Made by a program: the position numbers and the translations under genes | Assembly: GCA_936450465.1 (NCBI GenBank) | Contig: OW388299.1 | Coordinates: forward strand, 40,993,548-41,057,547 | Source: Gibbula magus | Lineage: Eukaryota > Mollusca > Gastropoda > Trochida > Trochidae | DNA length: 64,000 bases | Direction: 5' to 3' | Notes under the pieces: generated by a model | The model's database searches: none | Seen by the model: the letters and a program-made list of their open reading frames with translations, nothing else | What the model was told of the DNA's origin: nothing | Part shown: in pieces, positions 10,139 to 20,299 of the stretch | Layout of the letters: every line of letters begins with the position of its first letter | Position numbering within the stretch: the first letter of the stretch is position 1

Positions 10139-11059
10139 GTATGAATTAAGCTTGAATAGCCAGTCTAAAAGGGTTCTTTTGTCAATTTAAATGGCAAAAT
10201 TAAACAAAAACACACAAAGTTACCAGCCCCGATAAAAAATTACCAGATACCCGGCTGTCAGACGGGTCATATTTCAGACACCGATATAAAAATAAAATAA
10301 TGGCCTTTTACAAAGCAATGTATCCATACACAAGGTGCATGCTCAAACTGTCTGTCCGAACACAAACTCATATGCCAGGCAAAAATGGCTTAGCGTTACA
10401 CTTACAGACAGATATATAGGGAATGCACACTAATTTTGTATACAGGGACATTCTTGTGGCTAGAAATTTTCGTGGTTTTCGTGGATAGGGCTTGAAGCTT
10501 GAAGGTTTCCATACAACAATAAATTCCCAACAATTTTCAGTGAGAACTTTCACCAGTCACACAACAGTCCATCGATGGTTTCTTGGAAAAAGCGTGTGTG
10601 CATTAATTTCTACTCACTTGCAACTACTAGTGATTAAGCATTTGTTCGGTGAATTGTTTTACCAACCGTGTATATAAGTTGTCTTGACGTTTTAGCCATT
10701 GAAAACCTTTGTGAGACAACAATACACAACAGATGTCAATCTGCTGTTCTTATTTGAACACGTGTCGACAATGGTGAGTGGAGCTTATCTCTTGAAGTTG
10801 TCATTACACAATCAATGCATCCAGTCGTAATAGACTTTTCAAGTTCAGCTGCGCATGTCAGATTATGGCTGGTTAGACATAGTAACTTGCTGTATAAAAA
10901 TATGTTGGATACCTACAACCACAAAAATAAAAATCCTCGAAAATGTACATTTTTATCCAACCGGTTTGTAATACCGTAGGATATAGTCATCGCACTGTCC
11001 GTCCGTGTGTATTAGCCACTAACTGAAGTGGTGCCTTTTGATATTTTCAGATTTCTGAT
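10139..11059. other. Spacer with an outlying 63-bp unit and a (CCGT)n repeat scrap
   Basis: A diverged lone unit of the 11.1-12.3 kb minisatellite sits at about 10370-10450 (TATGCCAGGCAAAAATGGCTT, ACAGATATATAGGGAA). A fragment of the (CCGT)n-led repeat lies at about 10945-11060 (GTAATACCGTAGGATATAG, GTGCCTTTTGATATTTTCAG), matching 60470-60680. The rest shows nothing. Confidence 0.55.
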
Positions 11060-11079
11060 TTTTTAAATATTTTTCCCCC

Positions 11080-12340
11080 CCTGGCAAAGATGGGTCAGTG
11101 TTACACTCACAAACATACACACAGAGATATAGGGAATACAAACTAATATGCTCGGCAAAGATGGGTCAGTGTTACACTTACACAGAGAAATTTCAAGAAC
11201 ACAAACTAATATGCCCGGCAAAGATGGGTCAGTGTTACAGTCACACAGAGAAATTTCAAGAACACAAACTAATATGCCCGGCAAAGATGGGTCAGTATTA
11301 CACTCACACAGAGAAATATAGGGAACACAAACTAATATGCCCGGCAAAGATGGGTCAGCATTACACTCACACAGAGAAATATAGGGAACACAAACTAATA
11401 TGCCCGGCAAAGATGGGTCAGTATTACACTCACACAGAGAGATATAGGGAACACAAACTAATATGCCCGGCAAAGATGGGTCAGTATTACACTCACACAG
11501 AGAGATATAGGGAACACAAACTAATATGCCCGGCAAAGATGGGTCAGTGTTACAGTCACACAGAGAGATATAGGGAACACAAACTAATATGCCCGGCAAA
11601 GAAGGGTCAGTGTTACAGTCACACAGAGAGATATAGGGAACACAAACTAATATGCCCGGCAAAGATGGGTCAGTGTTACAGTCACACAGAGAGATATAGG
11701 GAACACAAACTAATATGCCCGGCAAAGATGGGTCAGTGTTACAGTCACACAGAGAGATATAGGGAACACAAACTAATATGCCCGGCAAAGGTGGGTCAGT
11801 GTTACACTCACACAGAGAGATATAGGGAACACAAACTAATATGCCCGGCAAAGATGGGTCAGTGTTACACTCACACAGAGAGATATAGGGAACACAAACT
11901 AATATGCCCGGCAAAGATGGGTCAGTGTTACACTCACACAGAGAGATATAGGGAACACAAACTAATATGCCCGGCAAAGATGGGTCAGTGTTACCCTCAC
12001 ACAGAGAAATATAGGGAACACAAACTAATATGCCCGGCAAAGATGGGTCAGTGTTACACTCACACAGAGAGATATGGGGAACACAAACTAATATGCCCGG
12101 CAAAGATGGGTCAGTGTTACACTCACACAGAGAGATATGGGGAACACAAACTAATATGCCCGGCAAAGATGGGTCAGTGTTACACTCACACAGAGAGATA
12201 TAGGGAACACAAACTAATATGCCCGGCAAAGATGGGTCAGTGTTACACTCACACAAAGAAATTTCAAGAATACAAACTAATATGCCCGGCAAGGATGGGT
12301 CAGTGTTACACTTACAAACATACACACAGAGAGCTCTATG
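11080..12340. repeat. 63-bp minisatellite, about 19-20 units
   Basis: The unit contains CCCGGCAAAGATGGGTCAGT, TACACTCACACAGAGA and ATATAGGGAACACAAACTAA. Central units differ by only one to three bases, and those at both edges are more diverged (AATTTCAAGAA variants at 11190-11270 and 12260). Because 63 is divisible by three, long frames run through both strands (415 residues plus, 420 minus). They repeat a 21-residue motif and have no independent support as genes. Confidence 0.93.
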
Positions 12341-12649
12341 TGTAGAAGCCAGTTAGTTCTAACCTCTAGAGACTAAACAGCAAGTCCTCAACCAGTGATT
12401 AGGTCCAAGTAGTTCACATATGTCATGTATTACCAGTCTTGTTCTTCATGCCTAGTTGATGGCTATAGACGTACAAATACCTGTGAATAACCATGTGTTG
12501 TCAAGAGAAAGTGAATGTTTCTTGTAATTTACATTCTTTGCCAGTCTTTTGTGATGGTGAATGCAGTTTGAAGATTGAAACTGACATTCTGCAAAGAAAA
12601 GGAGTAAAATCAAGTGGTCTTGTGCTCATATCGTTTGCGGTTTATTTTC
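12341..12649. other. Spacer, nothing recognised
   Basis: No ORF, repeat or structured motif stands out in these ~310 bases. Confidence 0.4.
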
Positions 12650-12955
12650 AATTTTGTTTGGATTTCTTTTAGATTCATTTAGGTTTCATTTAAGATTCTT
12701 TTAGATTAAATTAGGTTTCATTTAGGTTTCATTTAAGATTCTTTTAGATTTCATTTTGGTTTCATCTTGGTTTCATGTTAGATTTATTTTATGTATCTTT
12801 TATGTTCCATTTAAGATTCATTTACGTTTCATTCAGGTTTCATTTAGGTTTCATGAAGGTTTCATTCACATATCATTTAGGTTTCAACCAGGTTTCATCT
12901 TGGTTTCAATTTGGTTTCATCTAGGTTTCACTTAGGTTTCATTTAGGTTTCTTTT
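12650..12955. repeat. Degenerate 10-11-bp minisatellite (TTTAGGTTTCA-like)
   Basis: Some 25 imperfect units such as TTTAGGTTTCA and TTTAAGATTCT run head to tail. GGTTT is the constant core. Confidence 0.75.
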
Positions 12956-13299
12956 CCTGATATGGTATTTTTTCATTCAGAATACTAGAGTTTTTTTTGT
13001 TGCTTTTCAAAAGATTCATGCAGTTCAACTTGAGGACATCATTGATAGATATTGAATAAATCATCTGCCTACTACATTAAGGTTTCAATGGAATTTCTGC
13101 AGTTGTAATTCTTTGAACTTTTGATAGGCATACATATTGGGAAGTTTGTATAGTCATAACAGGTCTTTATTGGCATGCATTCATCTTATTTATTACACTG
13201 TAACGACTTCAGTAGCAATGTTTTGGTATATATTCTGCTTGTATCTAAGATCTGTACTTAACGTTTGCCATCGTGTGACAAAGTTCATATCCATAAAAG

Positions 13300-13830
13300 C
13301 TTTCTTTTCTTAGTTTTTAGCTTATGGCATGGCATGGCGTCCATCCGTCCGTCCGTCTGTCCGTCCATCCATCCATCCATCCATCCGTCCATCAGTCTGT
13401 TAATGGGGATTCCAAATTGTAGATTTTGTGACCCCGTGACCCCAAATGGGGTCTCAGGGGTCAAAACCTTTAAAACCTATTTTCATCGTCTTCTCCAGTT
13501 GTAAAAGGTCTAGAGAGCTGAAATGTTGTGTGCAGACTCCTTGGCCAATGGGGATTCTAAATTGTAGATTTGGTGACCCTGGGGCCCCAAATAAAGGCTT
13601 AACAGGCCATGACCTAAAAACCTATTTTCATCTTCTTCTCCAGAACAAAAAGACCTAGAAGGCTGTAATATTGTATGCAGACTCTTTAGCCAATGGAGAT
13701 TTTAGATTGTAGATTTGGTGACCCTGGGGCCCCAAATAAGGGCCTCAAGGGCCATGACCTAAAATATATATTTCAGTCTTCATCGTTAAAGAATATAAAC
13801 CCTGATGAACTACAAAGCCCATGGCTCTAT
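13300..13830 (+). repeat. AGCTCATC-type repeat with ~150-bp internal units
   Basis: It starts with TTTTTAGCTTATGGCATGGCATGG and a (CCGT/CCAT)n run (13338-13400). Two to three ~140-bp units follow (CAATGGGGATTCTAAATTG, GATTTGGTGACCCTGGGGCC). It ends near 13800 with CCTGATGAACTACAAAGCCC, which also terminates the copy at 29.6-31.9 kb. Confidence 0.75.
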
Positions 13831-13944
13831 TTTTATGAAAGATAAATTATCCTAATACATTATGTTCTAATTTTCACTTTTAGAATATACAGCTGCAGAC
13901 CAAAACTGTTTCCTGAACTCAGTGCAAATATCATATAATTCTTT

Positions 13945-14161
13945 GTTCATTATCCCCCGCCACGCGTTTAGAGTGTAGCGGGGATATAGTATTCGGCTGC
14001 CTACGTCATGGAGCAATCATGATCACATCGCATTTATCATGGTCACCTATGTCATCCTATTGTTACGATGACGTCATATGATTAAAAGTATTATTTCACT
14101 GAGAAGAATAACATGCTATTTCACTAAGTGAAAATACAGAATTAATTTCAACTGATAAATG
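13945..14161. repeat. (CCGT)n-family head plus one arm of an 11-kb inverted pair
   Basis: CCCCCGCCACGCG...GTAGCGGGGATATAG at about 13950-13990 resembles the lead of the 7.2-kb repeat. About 14050-14161 is about 85% identical to the reverse complement of 25044-25155 and includes TGACGTCAT and a TTTCACT/AGTGAAA palindrome. Confidence 0.6.
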
Positions 14162-14756
14162 TTAATTATTTTGTAAATATCACTCTCATATATATTTGCA
14201 AAATCCTTTGTCCCCAACAAAGACTTACAAGAACCCCTTTAAAGTTTTTTTACCATATGGTATATGCCACATTAGGGATTCATCTAGAGTTACTTCCCCT
14301 GGCTATTTGTTCAGATGAACATGAACAGTTAATTTGCTATACTTTTGCTGTGAGTAATAATAACTATATGGAAGAGATTTTGTTAAAATTTCTAGACGCT
14401 CTCTGGTTTGTGCGCAGTATTCTCAGACAATTAGGTAGAGAATTACAACGATATCTGACTCTGATTACCACTCGGTCGTTAGACGCCATATACACTAATT
14501 AGTCTCCAAAGGATCAGCATTGTTTTGATTTATACTGTAGGACCTTGTCAATGGAGTCGTATTTCCCTATAGACAAAGATTAAGTCAGTGCGACATATTT
14601 GCTCTTTTTGTACTAGAATCCCCTTACAAGTGCATTGTGAAAGAACAATCAGAGGGAGGGAATGATAATTAATAATCATTCTTCTTTGACGTCTCTGTTA
14701 ATTATGTCTCGATCCCACCAAAAGGTCGGAATACATATTGTTATTGGTTGTGTTTC
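14162..14756. other. Intergenic, nothing recognised
   Basis: The 81-codon ORF at 14257-14502 has no recognisable domain and I do not treat it as a gene. A short inverted piece, ATGATAATTAATAATCAT, lies near 14661. Confidence 0.35.
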
Positions 14757-14792
14757 TGTTGGCGTTGGCGTTGGCGTTGGCGTTTGCGTTGG
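14757..14792. repeat. (TTGGCG)n microsatellite
   Basis: About five hexamer units occur at the edge of sequence resembling the lead of the (CCGT)n-led family (TTCCGAATCATAACTC follows at about 14807). Confidence 0.7.
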
Positions 14793-14939
14793 CTTTCCCA
14801 TCGTTTCCGAATCATAACTCTAAGACTAATTGGCCAATCCTCACAACATTTTAAAACACTGATTTCAGAAATTTTTCTCAGATGAGGTTACTAGGTGCAA
14901 AATTAATCAAAATGTCGAAATGATATTGATGTGAGAGAC

Positions 14940-15110
14940 GGAGATACTTTGTGTGGGGCAGGGAATGACCCTTCAAACTCTCAGTTTATCCAGCATTGTA
15001 GCGGGTAACCCAACAATGTGGCGAGCCACGCCCATTGTTGCTGAACTTCACTGATAGCGGTCAACTGAGCTATGCACAGGACCACATGCCACAACAGATG
15101 GGCGGTGTAA
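14940..15110 (-). repeat. Dispersed repeat, possibly 5S-rRNA-derived SINE
   Basis: On the minus strand it reads through CATAGCTCAGTTGACCGCTA, AGTGAAGTTCAGCAACAATG, GGGCGTGG, TTGGGTTACCCGC and GGATAAACTGAGAG. The same family is on the plus strand at 42105-42270. The order GAAGTT-AGCAA-GGGCGTGG-GGGTTACC parallels GAAGCT-AGCA-GGGCGCGG-GGGTGACC of 5S rRNA, whose internal promoter lies there. The 5S origin is inference. Confidence 0.5.
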
Positions 15111-15819
15111 ATTTTTTCTAACAAAAATATATTCAATGTCCAAATTTGTAAATAAGCGAAGTTAGGATATTCTAAACATAATAAACATTTATCCATTTTT
15201 CATGCATTTACTATTGAATTTCAACCCTTTGAATCGAATAGGTTACATTTTTATTAGGACACCAAACACGCACCTGTATGCAGTTTTTTGATTGAAACTA
15301 CGTTCAAGATTTTTAATTCGTCATTTTTCATTAAAATAAATTTTTACACAGATACTTATTACATCACGTGAAAACCCATTGATTTCTGATTCGGAAAATG
15401 TGAGCTTTTGTTGTATGTATGTCAAAGAGTCAAAAGTCAATGACATATCAATACGTCATCCCCCCTTGGGCTTGATATGCGGTTATACAGTATGTGATTT
15501 ATTTACAGGAACAATATTTATAATAACATAATAACAAACTGGTAAATGACCTTTGAATCCTACCTTTCTCTAGAGGCACGTCTGTTTGGTATCCAGTGAC
15601 AGACTGTTTTGGTATCTGACTGAAATTGCTGCTTTGAAAGTCTCTTTCATGTCGGCAAAATCCCTCATCTTGGATTTTTCGCATTGTGTGAAATGAAAAC
15701 ACGCTATTTTGTACCTATTATTAAAACTATTTGATAATAAAATATATACGCATAGAAACACATTACATGTCAAAATAATTATAAAGGATTTGCCGTTTTG
15801 TTGTAGTGAAGTTTTCCCC
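15111..15819. other. Intergenic, nothing recognised
   Basis: This is AT-rich sequence with only short domain-free ORFs on the minus strand (15499-15821). Confidence 0.35.
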
Positions 15820-16020
15820 ACTCACAGCGCTGATGAATGTTTAACATCAGTTCTCATTGTTTTTATTTTTCAACAAATGTGCAGTTCTCTTTATCAAGTT
15901 GTGAATTATAAGGTCATCAAAATAGTATGTTTATTAATATCTTTAAATCTGACTGTGCTTTGATCACCTGTTAATAAATGTATATCCTCTCTTATTTCGT
16001 TTCCACAAAAAAATACCCGA
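15820..16020 (-). repeat. ~200-bp dispersed repeat (AAAAATAAAAACAATGAGAA family)
   Basis: The reverse complement aligns with 28150-28350, 37540-37730 and, more weakly, 25590-25760 (GTGGAAACGAAAT, TATTAATACATG, GATGACCTTATAATTCACAA). This copy shows the intact sequence around the TTAA where the piggyBac-like element entered the copy at 37.7 kb. Confidence 0.7.
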
Positions 16021-16534
16021 TAGAAGGCATTTTAAGGCATGTCGAGAGACTTAACCCGCCTCGGGCTGGCTGTCAAGTGGTGTTTCCCAGTGGTAAGGGC
16101 TCAGAGGGGTTTCCAGCTTTGGGACGTGTCATGAAAGGAATCTATGTAGATCAAAGTAGGTGAACCACTTTGATCAGACAATTTCTAGTTGGGCATCTCG
16201 CTAGTGAAAGTTTGTTCCATTTTGAGCTTGATATCTGGGATCTCAACGTTACAAAGGCAAAACAGGTTATGTCACCTTGATCTAAAAATGAATGCAATTA
16301 ATAGTTTGAAATAATGATGTAGGTAGTTCATAGTTCTAAAGGATTGACATGTCTGGGTAGCTTGAAGAATAACGAAGTAACATCATTTATGATTTTTAAA
16401 TGAATTTTTAGATTTAAATTTACTGTTACTATCAGGGCTTGTTGAAGGGATTAACGATAAAAGATAATGACTTATGTAGCCAAGTAGTCTGCTCATCAAT
16501 TGGAGATTGACCCATAACTTGCGGGTTCTGGTGT
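16021..16534. other. Spacer, nothing recognised
   Basis: No gene or repeat is evident before the 54-bp array begins. Confidence 0.35.
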
Positions 16535-17645
16535 AACAGGCCCTGGGGAAAGTTTGTCCTAGGCCAAACTTTCCCCCCTCCTAGACTCAATCCTCCCTGG
16601 GGAAGGTTTGTCCTAGGCCAAACTGCTCCCCCTCCTAGACTCAATCTTCCCTGGGGAAAGTTTGTCCTAGGCCAAACTTTCCCCCCTCCTAGACTCAATC
16701 TTCCCCGGGGAAGGTTTGTCCTAGGCCAAACTTTCCCCCCTCCTAGACTCAATCTTCCCCGGGGAAGGTTTGTCCTAGGCCAAACTTTCCCCCCTCCTAG
16801 ACTCAATCTTCCCCAGGGAAGGTTTGTCCTTGGCCAAACTTTCCCCCCTCCTAGACTCAATCTTCCCCGGGGCAGGTATGTCCTAGGCCAAACTTTCCCC
16901 CCTCCTAGACTCAATCTTCCCCGGGGAAGGTTTGGCCTAGGCCAAACTTTCCCCCCTCCTAGACTCAATCTTCCCCGGGGAAGGTTTGTCCTAGGCCAAA
17001 CTTTCCCCCCTCCTAGACTCAATCTTCCCCGGGGGAGGTTTGTCCTTGGCCAAACTTTCCCCCGTCCTTGACTCAATCTTCCCCGGGGGAGGTTTGTCCT
17101 AGGCCAAACTTTCCCCCCTCCTAGACTCAATCTTCCCCGGGGAAGGTTTGTCCTTGGCCAAACTTTCCCCCGTCCTTGACTCAATCTTCCCCGGGGGAGG
17201 TTTGTCCTAGGCCAAACTTTCCAACCTCCTAGACTCAATCTTCCCCGGGGAAGGTTTGTCCAAGGCCAAACTTTCCCCCCTCCTAGACTCAATCTTCCCC
17301 AGGGAAGGTTTGTCCTAGGCCAAACTTTCCCCCCTCCTAGACTCAATCTTCCCCAGGGAAGGTTTGTCCTTGGCCAAACTTTCCTCCCTCCTAGACTCAA
17401 TCTTCCCCGGGGAAGGTTTGTCCTAGGCCAAACTTTCCCCCCTCCTAGACTCAATCTTCCCCGGGGAAGGTTTGTCCTAGGCCAAACTTTCCCCCCTCAT
17501 AGACTCAATCTTCCCCAGGGAAGGTTTGTCCTAGGCCAAACTTTCCCCCCTCCTAGACTCAATCTTCCCCAGGGAAGGTTTGTCCTTGGCCAAACTTTCC
17601 TCCCTCCTAGATTCAATTGGAGTTTGGCCTAGGCCAAAATTTCCC
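16535..17645. repeat. 54-bp minisatellite, about 20 units
   Basis: The unit contains CCCCGGGGAAGGTTTGTCC, TAGGCCAAACTTTCCCCCC and CCTAGACTCAATCTT. Each unit holds two inverted motifs, CCCCGGGG and GTTTGnCCTAGGCCAAAC. The period is divisible by three, so a 340-residue frame runs through the minus strand repeating an 18-residue motif (GGGKVWPRTNLPRGRLSL); I regard it as a by-product. Units vary mainly at CCTAGG/CCTTGG and CCGG/CCAG. Confidence 0.93.
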
Positions 17646-17684
17646 CACCCTTGGTACTTTCTCACCTATTATCTACACGGATAG

Positions 17685-18195
17685 CAAGAGAGCTGGTGAA
17701 TTGTGTGGAGGAAGGGATCAGATGTAATAGTGTATTGATAGACAGGCAATATGCACAAAAACAAAATGGCGGAAACACTGATAGAACCCTCCCTTTAATA
17801 AAGGAGAAATATGGAGAGGGAAATAGAGGGGTAAAGAAAGAGAACTGGTGAATTGTGTGGAGGAAGTGATCAGATGTAATAGTTTATTGATAGACAGACA
17901 ATATGCACAAAAACAAAATGACGGAAACACTGATAGAACCCTCCCTTTAATAAAGGAGAAATGTGGAGAGGAAGTAGAGGGGTAAAGAAAGAGAGCTAAT
18001 GAATTCTGTGGAGGAAGGGATCAGATGTAATAATAAGTCAACAAAAACAAGATCGCAGAGACTCTGATAGAACTCTCCCTTTAATAAAGGAGAAATATGG
18101 AGAGGTAAATAGAGGGGTAAAGAAAGAGAGCTGGTGAATTGTGTGGAGGAAGGGATCAGATGTAATAGCGTATTGATAGACAGGCAGGTTGTGAG
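17685..18195. repeat. ~150-bp tandem repeat, three and a half units
   Basis: AGCTGGTGAATTGTGTGGAGG recurs at about 17691, 17843, 17994 and 18129. The third unit is shortened by ~16 bp (loss within the GATAGACAGGCAATATGCAC part). It directly adjoins the 54-bp array. Confidence 0.88.
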
Positions 18196-18856
18196 AGGAC
18201 TTGTGATGTGTTCGTGGCGCCCGGTGTAATCCCGCTACAAGTCGGAGTCGTGATCTGATTGCTCCCTCACTCCTTTACACCGACGGTGCTGCAGGATATC
18301 TCGCTAAGTCCCCTCCCATCTGGAAATCTGATTCCAATCAATCCCACACATAAAAAGTCCTGGGCAAATAATCATTTAATGTGATTACTCTAGCCTTTAC
18401 GCCAAGAATATGATTAACTTTTGTTCCACTCTTGATGCACATTGATGAAGGTTAAGGAACACTCTTATCATCTCTGTCAAAGACTTAGTCTTCAGACACT
18501 GAATCTAAGCAGGTTTATTCATTCACAGCAACCATATTCAGTATTAGAGTCTAACACTTTAACTTCTAGTGGCAGACTTTATACAGGAATAACAGTTTTA
18601 CTTTGTAACTGGCAACTCACAACTGACATTATCATTAGGGTCATGTCAAGCTGACCTTTTGCAATCCAATAGAAATCTCAACTGAATACTATTAAAAGCC
18701 CGAAAAAAAGTCCGAAATTAATTTTCATGTATGTTATCACCGGAGAGATGGAACTTTTCTGTGTATACTGTGTTAAAAAAAAAAATGCCTGCCCGCCAGC
18801 CAATTGCTGGTTGGTTGCAGGGCCAGTTGCAAAATTGACCAGCAAGCCCATCTGAG
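18196..18856. other. Intergenic, nothing recognised
   Basis: The ORF at 18442-18654 has no recognisable domain. No promoter or RNA gene is evident. Confidence 0.35.
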
Positions 18857-18926
18857 TTGAGAATTTTCAGAATTTTCAGAATTTTCAGAATTTTCAGAAT
18901 TTTCAGAATTTTCAGAATTTTCAATT
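18857..18926. repeat. (TTTTCAGAA)n 9-bp tandem repeat
   Basis: Seven to eight near-perfect units; the minus frame reads (KIL)n and is not a gene. Confidence 0.85.
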
Positions 18927-18939
18927 CAATGCCTGACAC

Positions 18940-19134
18940 ATGAAGAAATAGAGACAGTTTTATGGATATACAACTTCTTTATTCTTTGAAGGCGACGTTT
19001 CGACATAGGTTCTAATGTCGTTGTCAAGCAAGTTGTCACCACTTGCTTGACAACGACATTAGAACCTATGTCGAAACGTCGCCTTCAAAGAATAAAGAAG
19101 TTGTATATCCATAAAACTGTCTCTATTTCTTCAT
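18940..19134. repeat. Perfect 94-bp-arm palindrome with 7-base loop
   Basis: Bases 18940-19033 and 19041-19134 appear to be exact reverse complements over 94 bases, separated by TGTCACC. The arms include GGCGACGTTTCGACATAGG and GTCGTTGTCAAGCAAGT. The sequence could fold into one long hairpin. Conceptual frames in the right arm (for example from 19047) have no independent support. Confidence 0.92.
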
Positions 19135-19227
19135 ATCATCAACTTCTAGAATGCCTATCAAACAAGCCTGACACATACTTAGAAGGGCTGGGGGATATTC
19201 CAACAAAAGCCTGCACTGCCAGTAAAG

Positions 19228-20049
19228 CAGTGTTTTATCCAGAGTGCGCGATTGCGGGATTCTCGCAAGTTAGCCAATCAGTCACGCAACTTTACAGTCA
19301 TAGTGGGGGAGAAATCGCGCAAATAAACATACATTCACGCAATTTTATCAGACTGGTGCCTTACCTGTATTATTTTTTTTTTACTATCTCTTTCCAACAT
19401 CGCGATCAAACACTTCCTTGTTAGAGGAGAGATTTTCGTACGTTTCGGAAATTCCGTTATATCAATCATAAAACATCGTTTTCCCCTGTAATCCCCCTGC
19501 TTTGAACGTGTGTGGTCGATGCTAAATGGTCAATCCAAGAAGTTCCGAATGTTTAGACATGCGCAGTAATCATTTCCGCCCGTCTGACAGTCACATGGCG
19601 TCTGCTAACTTACTAGCGAAAATGTCTACCGGCTGCGGCGTAACCAAAAAGAAACCTAAAAGAATAACAGATTTCTTTACCAAAAGAAATACTGATGAAT
19701 CAGAAAATGCTGACAATCATGCAACCCCTGATGAAGTCCCCACAGCCACTGATAATTCAGAGGTAAATACATGTAATGTTGAAACCGAAAGTGATCAGGA
19801 AAACAATGGCGCGAGTGGTGATAATGATGCCGCTGAAGAATCGGCGCCAAGAAAGAAACGCAAGTACGACACAAAATTTCAAAGTTTATAAGTAGTATAG
19901 TAGATGTCATCGCCAACATTTATTTAAGATTTATTTCAGGTTGTAGGCACTCCCCCTCTTTTAATCCAGAGGTTTTAGGTACTCCCCCACTTTTTATGAA
20001 TGTAGGGGGAGATATCCCCCACTTGTACCAAATCCTGGATAAAACACTG
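19228..20049 (+). mobile_element. hAT-like DNA transposon, internally deleted, with a coding exon
   Basis: CAGTGTTTTATCCAG at 19228-19242 is the exact reverse complement of CTGGATAAAACACTG at 20035-20049. GTAAAG flanks both ends (19222-19227 and 20050-20055) as a likely target duplication. CAGTG termini are typical of hAT elements, but the duplication reads as 6 bp rather than the usual 8. The 822-bp element carries the ORF at 19595-19891. After the ORF there is little sequence before the right end, so most of a transposase would be missing. Confidence 0.72.
19595..19891 (+). CDS. Putative transposase N-terminal exon with PIP-box-like and basic motifs
   Basis: The predicted 98-residue product starts MASANLLAKMSTGCG; I take the ATG at 19595 (context CACATGGCG) over the upstream in-frame ATG at 19526, because the extra residues look like 5' UTR containing a TGCGCAGT motif. 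It has KKPKRITDFFTKR near residues 17-29, which resembles both a PCNA-interacting PIP box and the short N-terminal motif common in hAT transposases and their domesticated relatives. An acidic, Asn/Glu-rich linker follows, then the basic APRKKRKYDTKFQ at the C-terminus, which I associate with the start of the conserved region in KIAA1586/ZNF862-like hAT-derived proteins. It then stops. The exon lies inside a CAGTG-ended element, so it is probably the first part of a truncated transposase gene; a spliced host exon is the alternative. Confidence 0.5.
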   Translation: MASANLLAKMSTGCGVTKKKPKRITDFFTKRNTDESENADNHATPDEVPTATDNSEVNTCNVETESDQENNGASGDNDAAEESAPRKKRKYDTKFQSL

Positions 20050-20104
20050 GTAAAGGCTGAAATGTATTTCGTACACTGAGTGTCCAAACATTTCCAAATA
20101 TCCA

Positions 20105-20250
20105 AATAGGTTCACTAGTTCCAGGTTTCACAGCAATGCAAAGCCACATGGTGTTGCGGGCTTTCTCCCTGCCATAATACTAGCAGCCGCAATATAAGTG
20201 AAATACTCTTGAAAGCGGCGTTAAACCCCAACTCACCTCATCTCACCCAA
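20105..20250 (+). mobile_element. tRNA-derived SINE, 3' part
   Basis: It contains GGTTCACTAGTTCCAGG, GCCACATGGTGTTGCGGGCT, ACTAGCAGCCGCAATATAAG and the terminal GCGGCGTTAAACCCCAACTC. The head is missing and about 30 bp of the body are deleted relative to 41404-41715. Confidence 0.85.
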
Positions 20251-20299
20251 ATATCAAACCTAATAAGCTCCCCAAGCACCCATTCCCCAAATCAAACAA

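Noticed and set aside
11080..12340. CRISPR-like array
   Set aside because: Units are head-to-tail without unique spacers, and the genome is eukaryotic.
11063..12345. 415- and 420-residue repeat proteins on opposite strands
   Set aside because: Both follow from a stop-free 63-bp unit; there is no start context, signal or unique domain. Kept as a repeat and as a testable finding only.
12650..12955. Interstitial telomere-like repeat because of TTTAGG
   Set aside because: The unit is TTTAGGTTTCA of 10-11 bp, not a TTAGGG hexamer array.
16432..17454. 340-residue Gly/Arg-rich repeat protein on the minus strand
   Set aside because: It is a translation of the 54-bp minisatellite; unit variants show no sign of codon constraint by eye.
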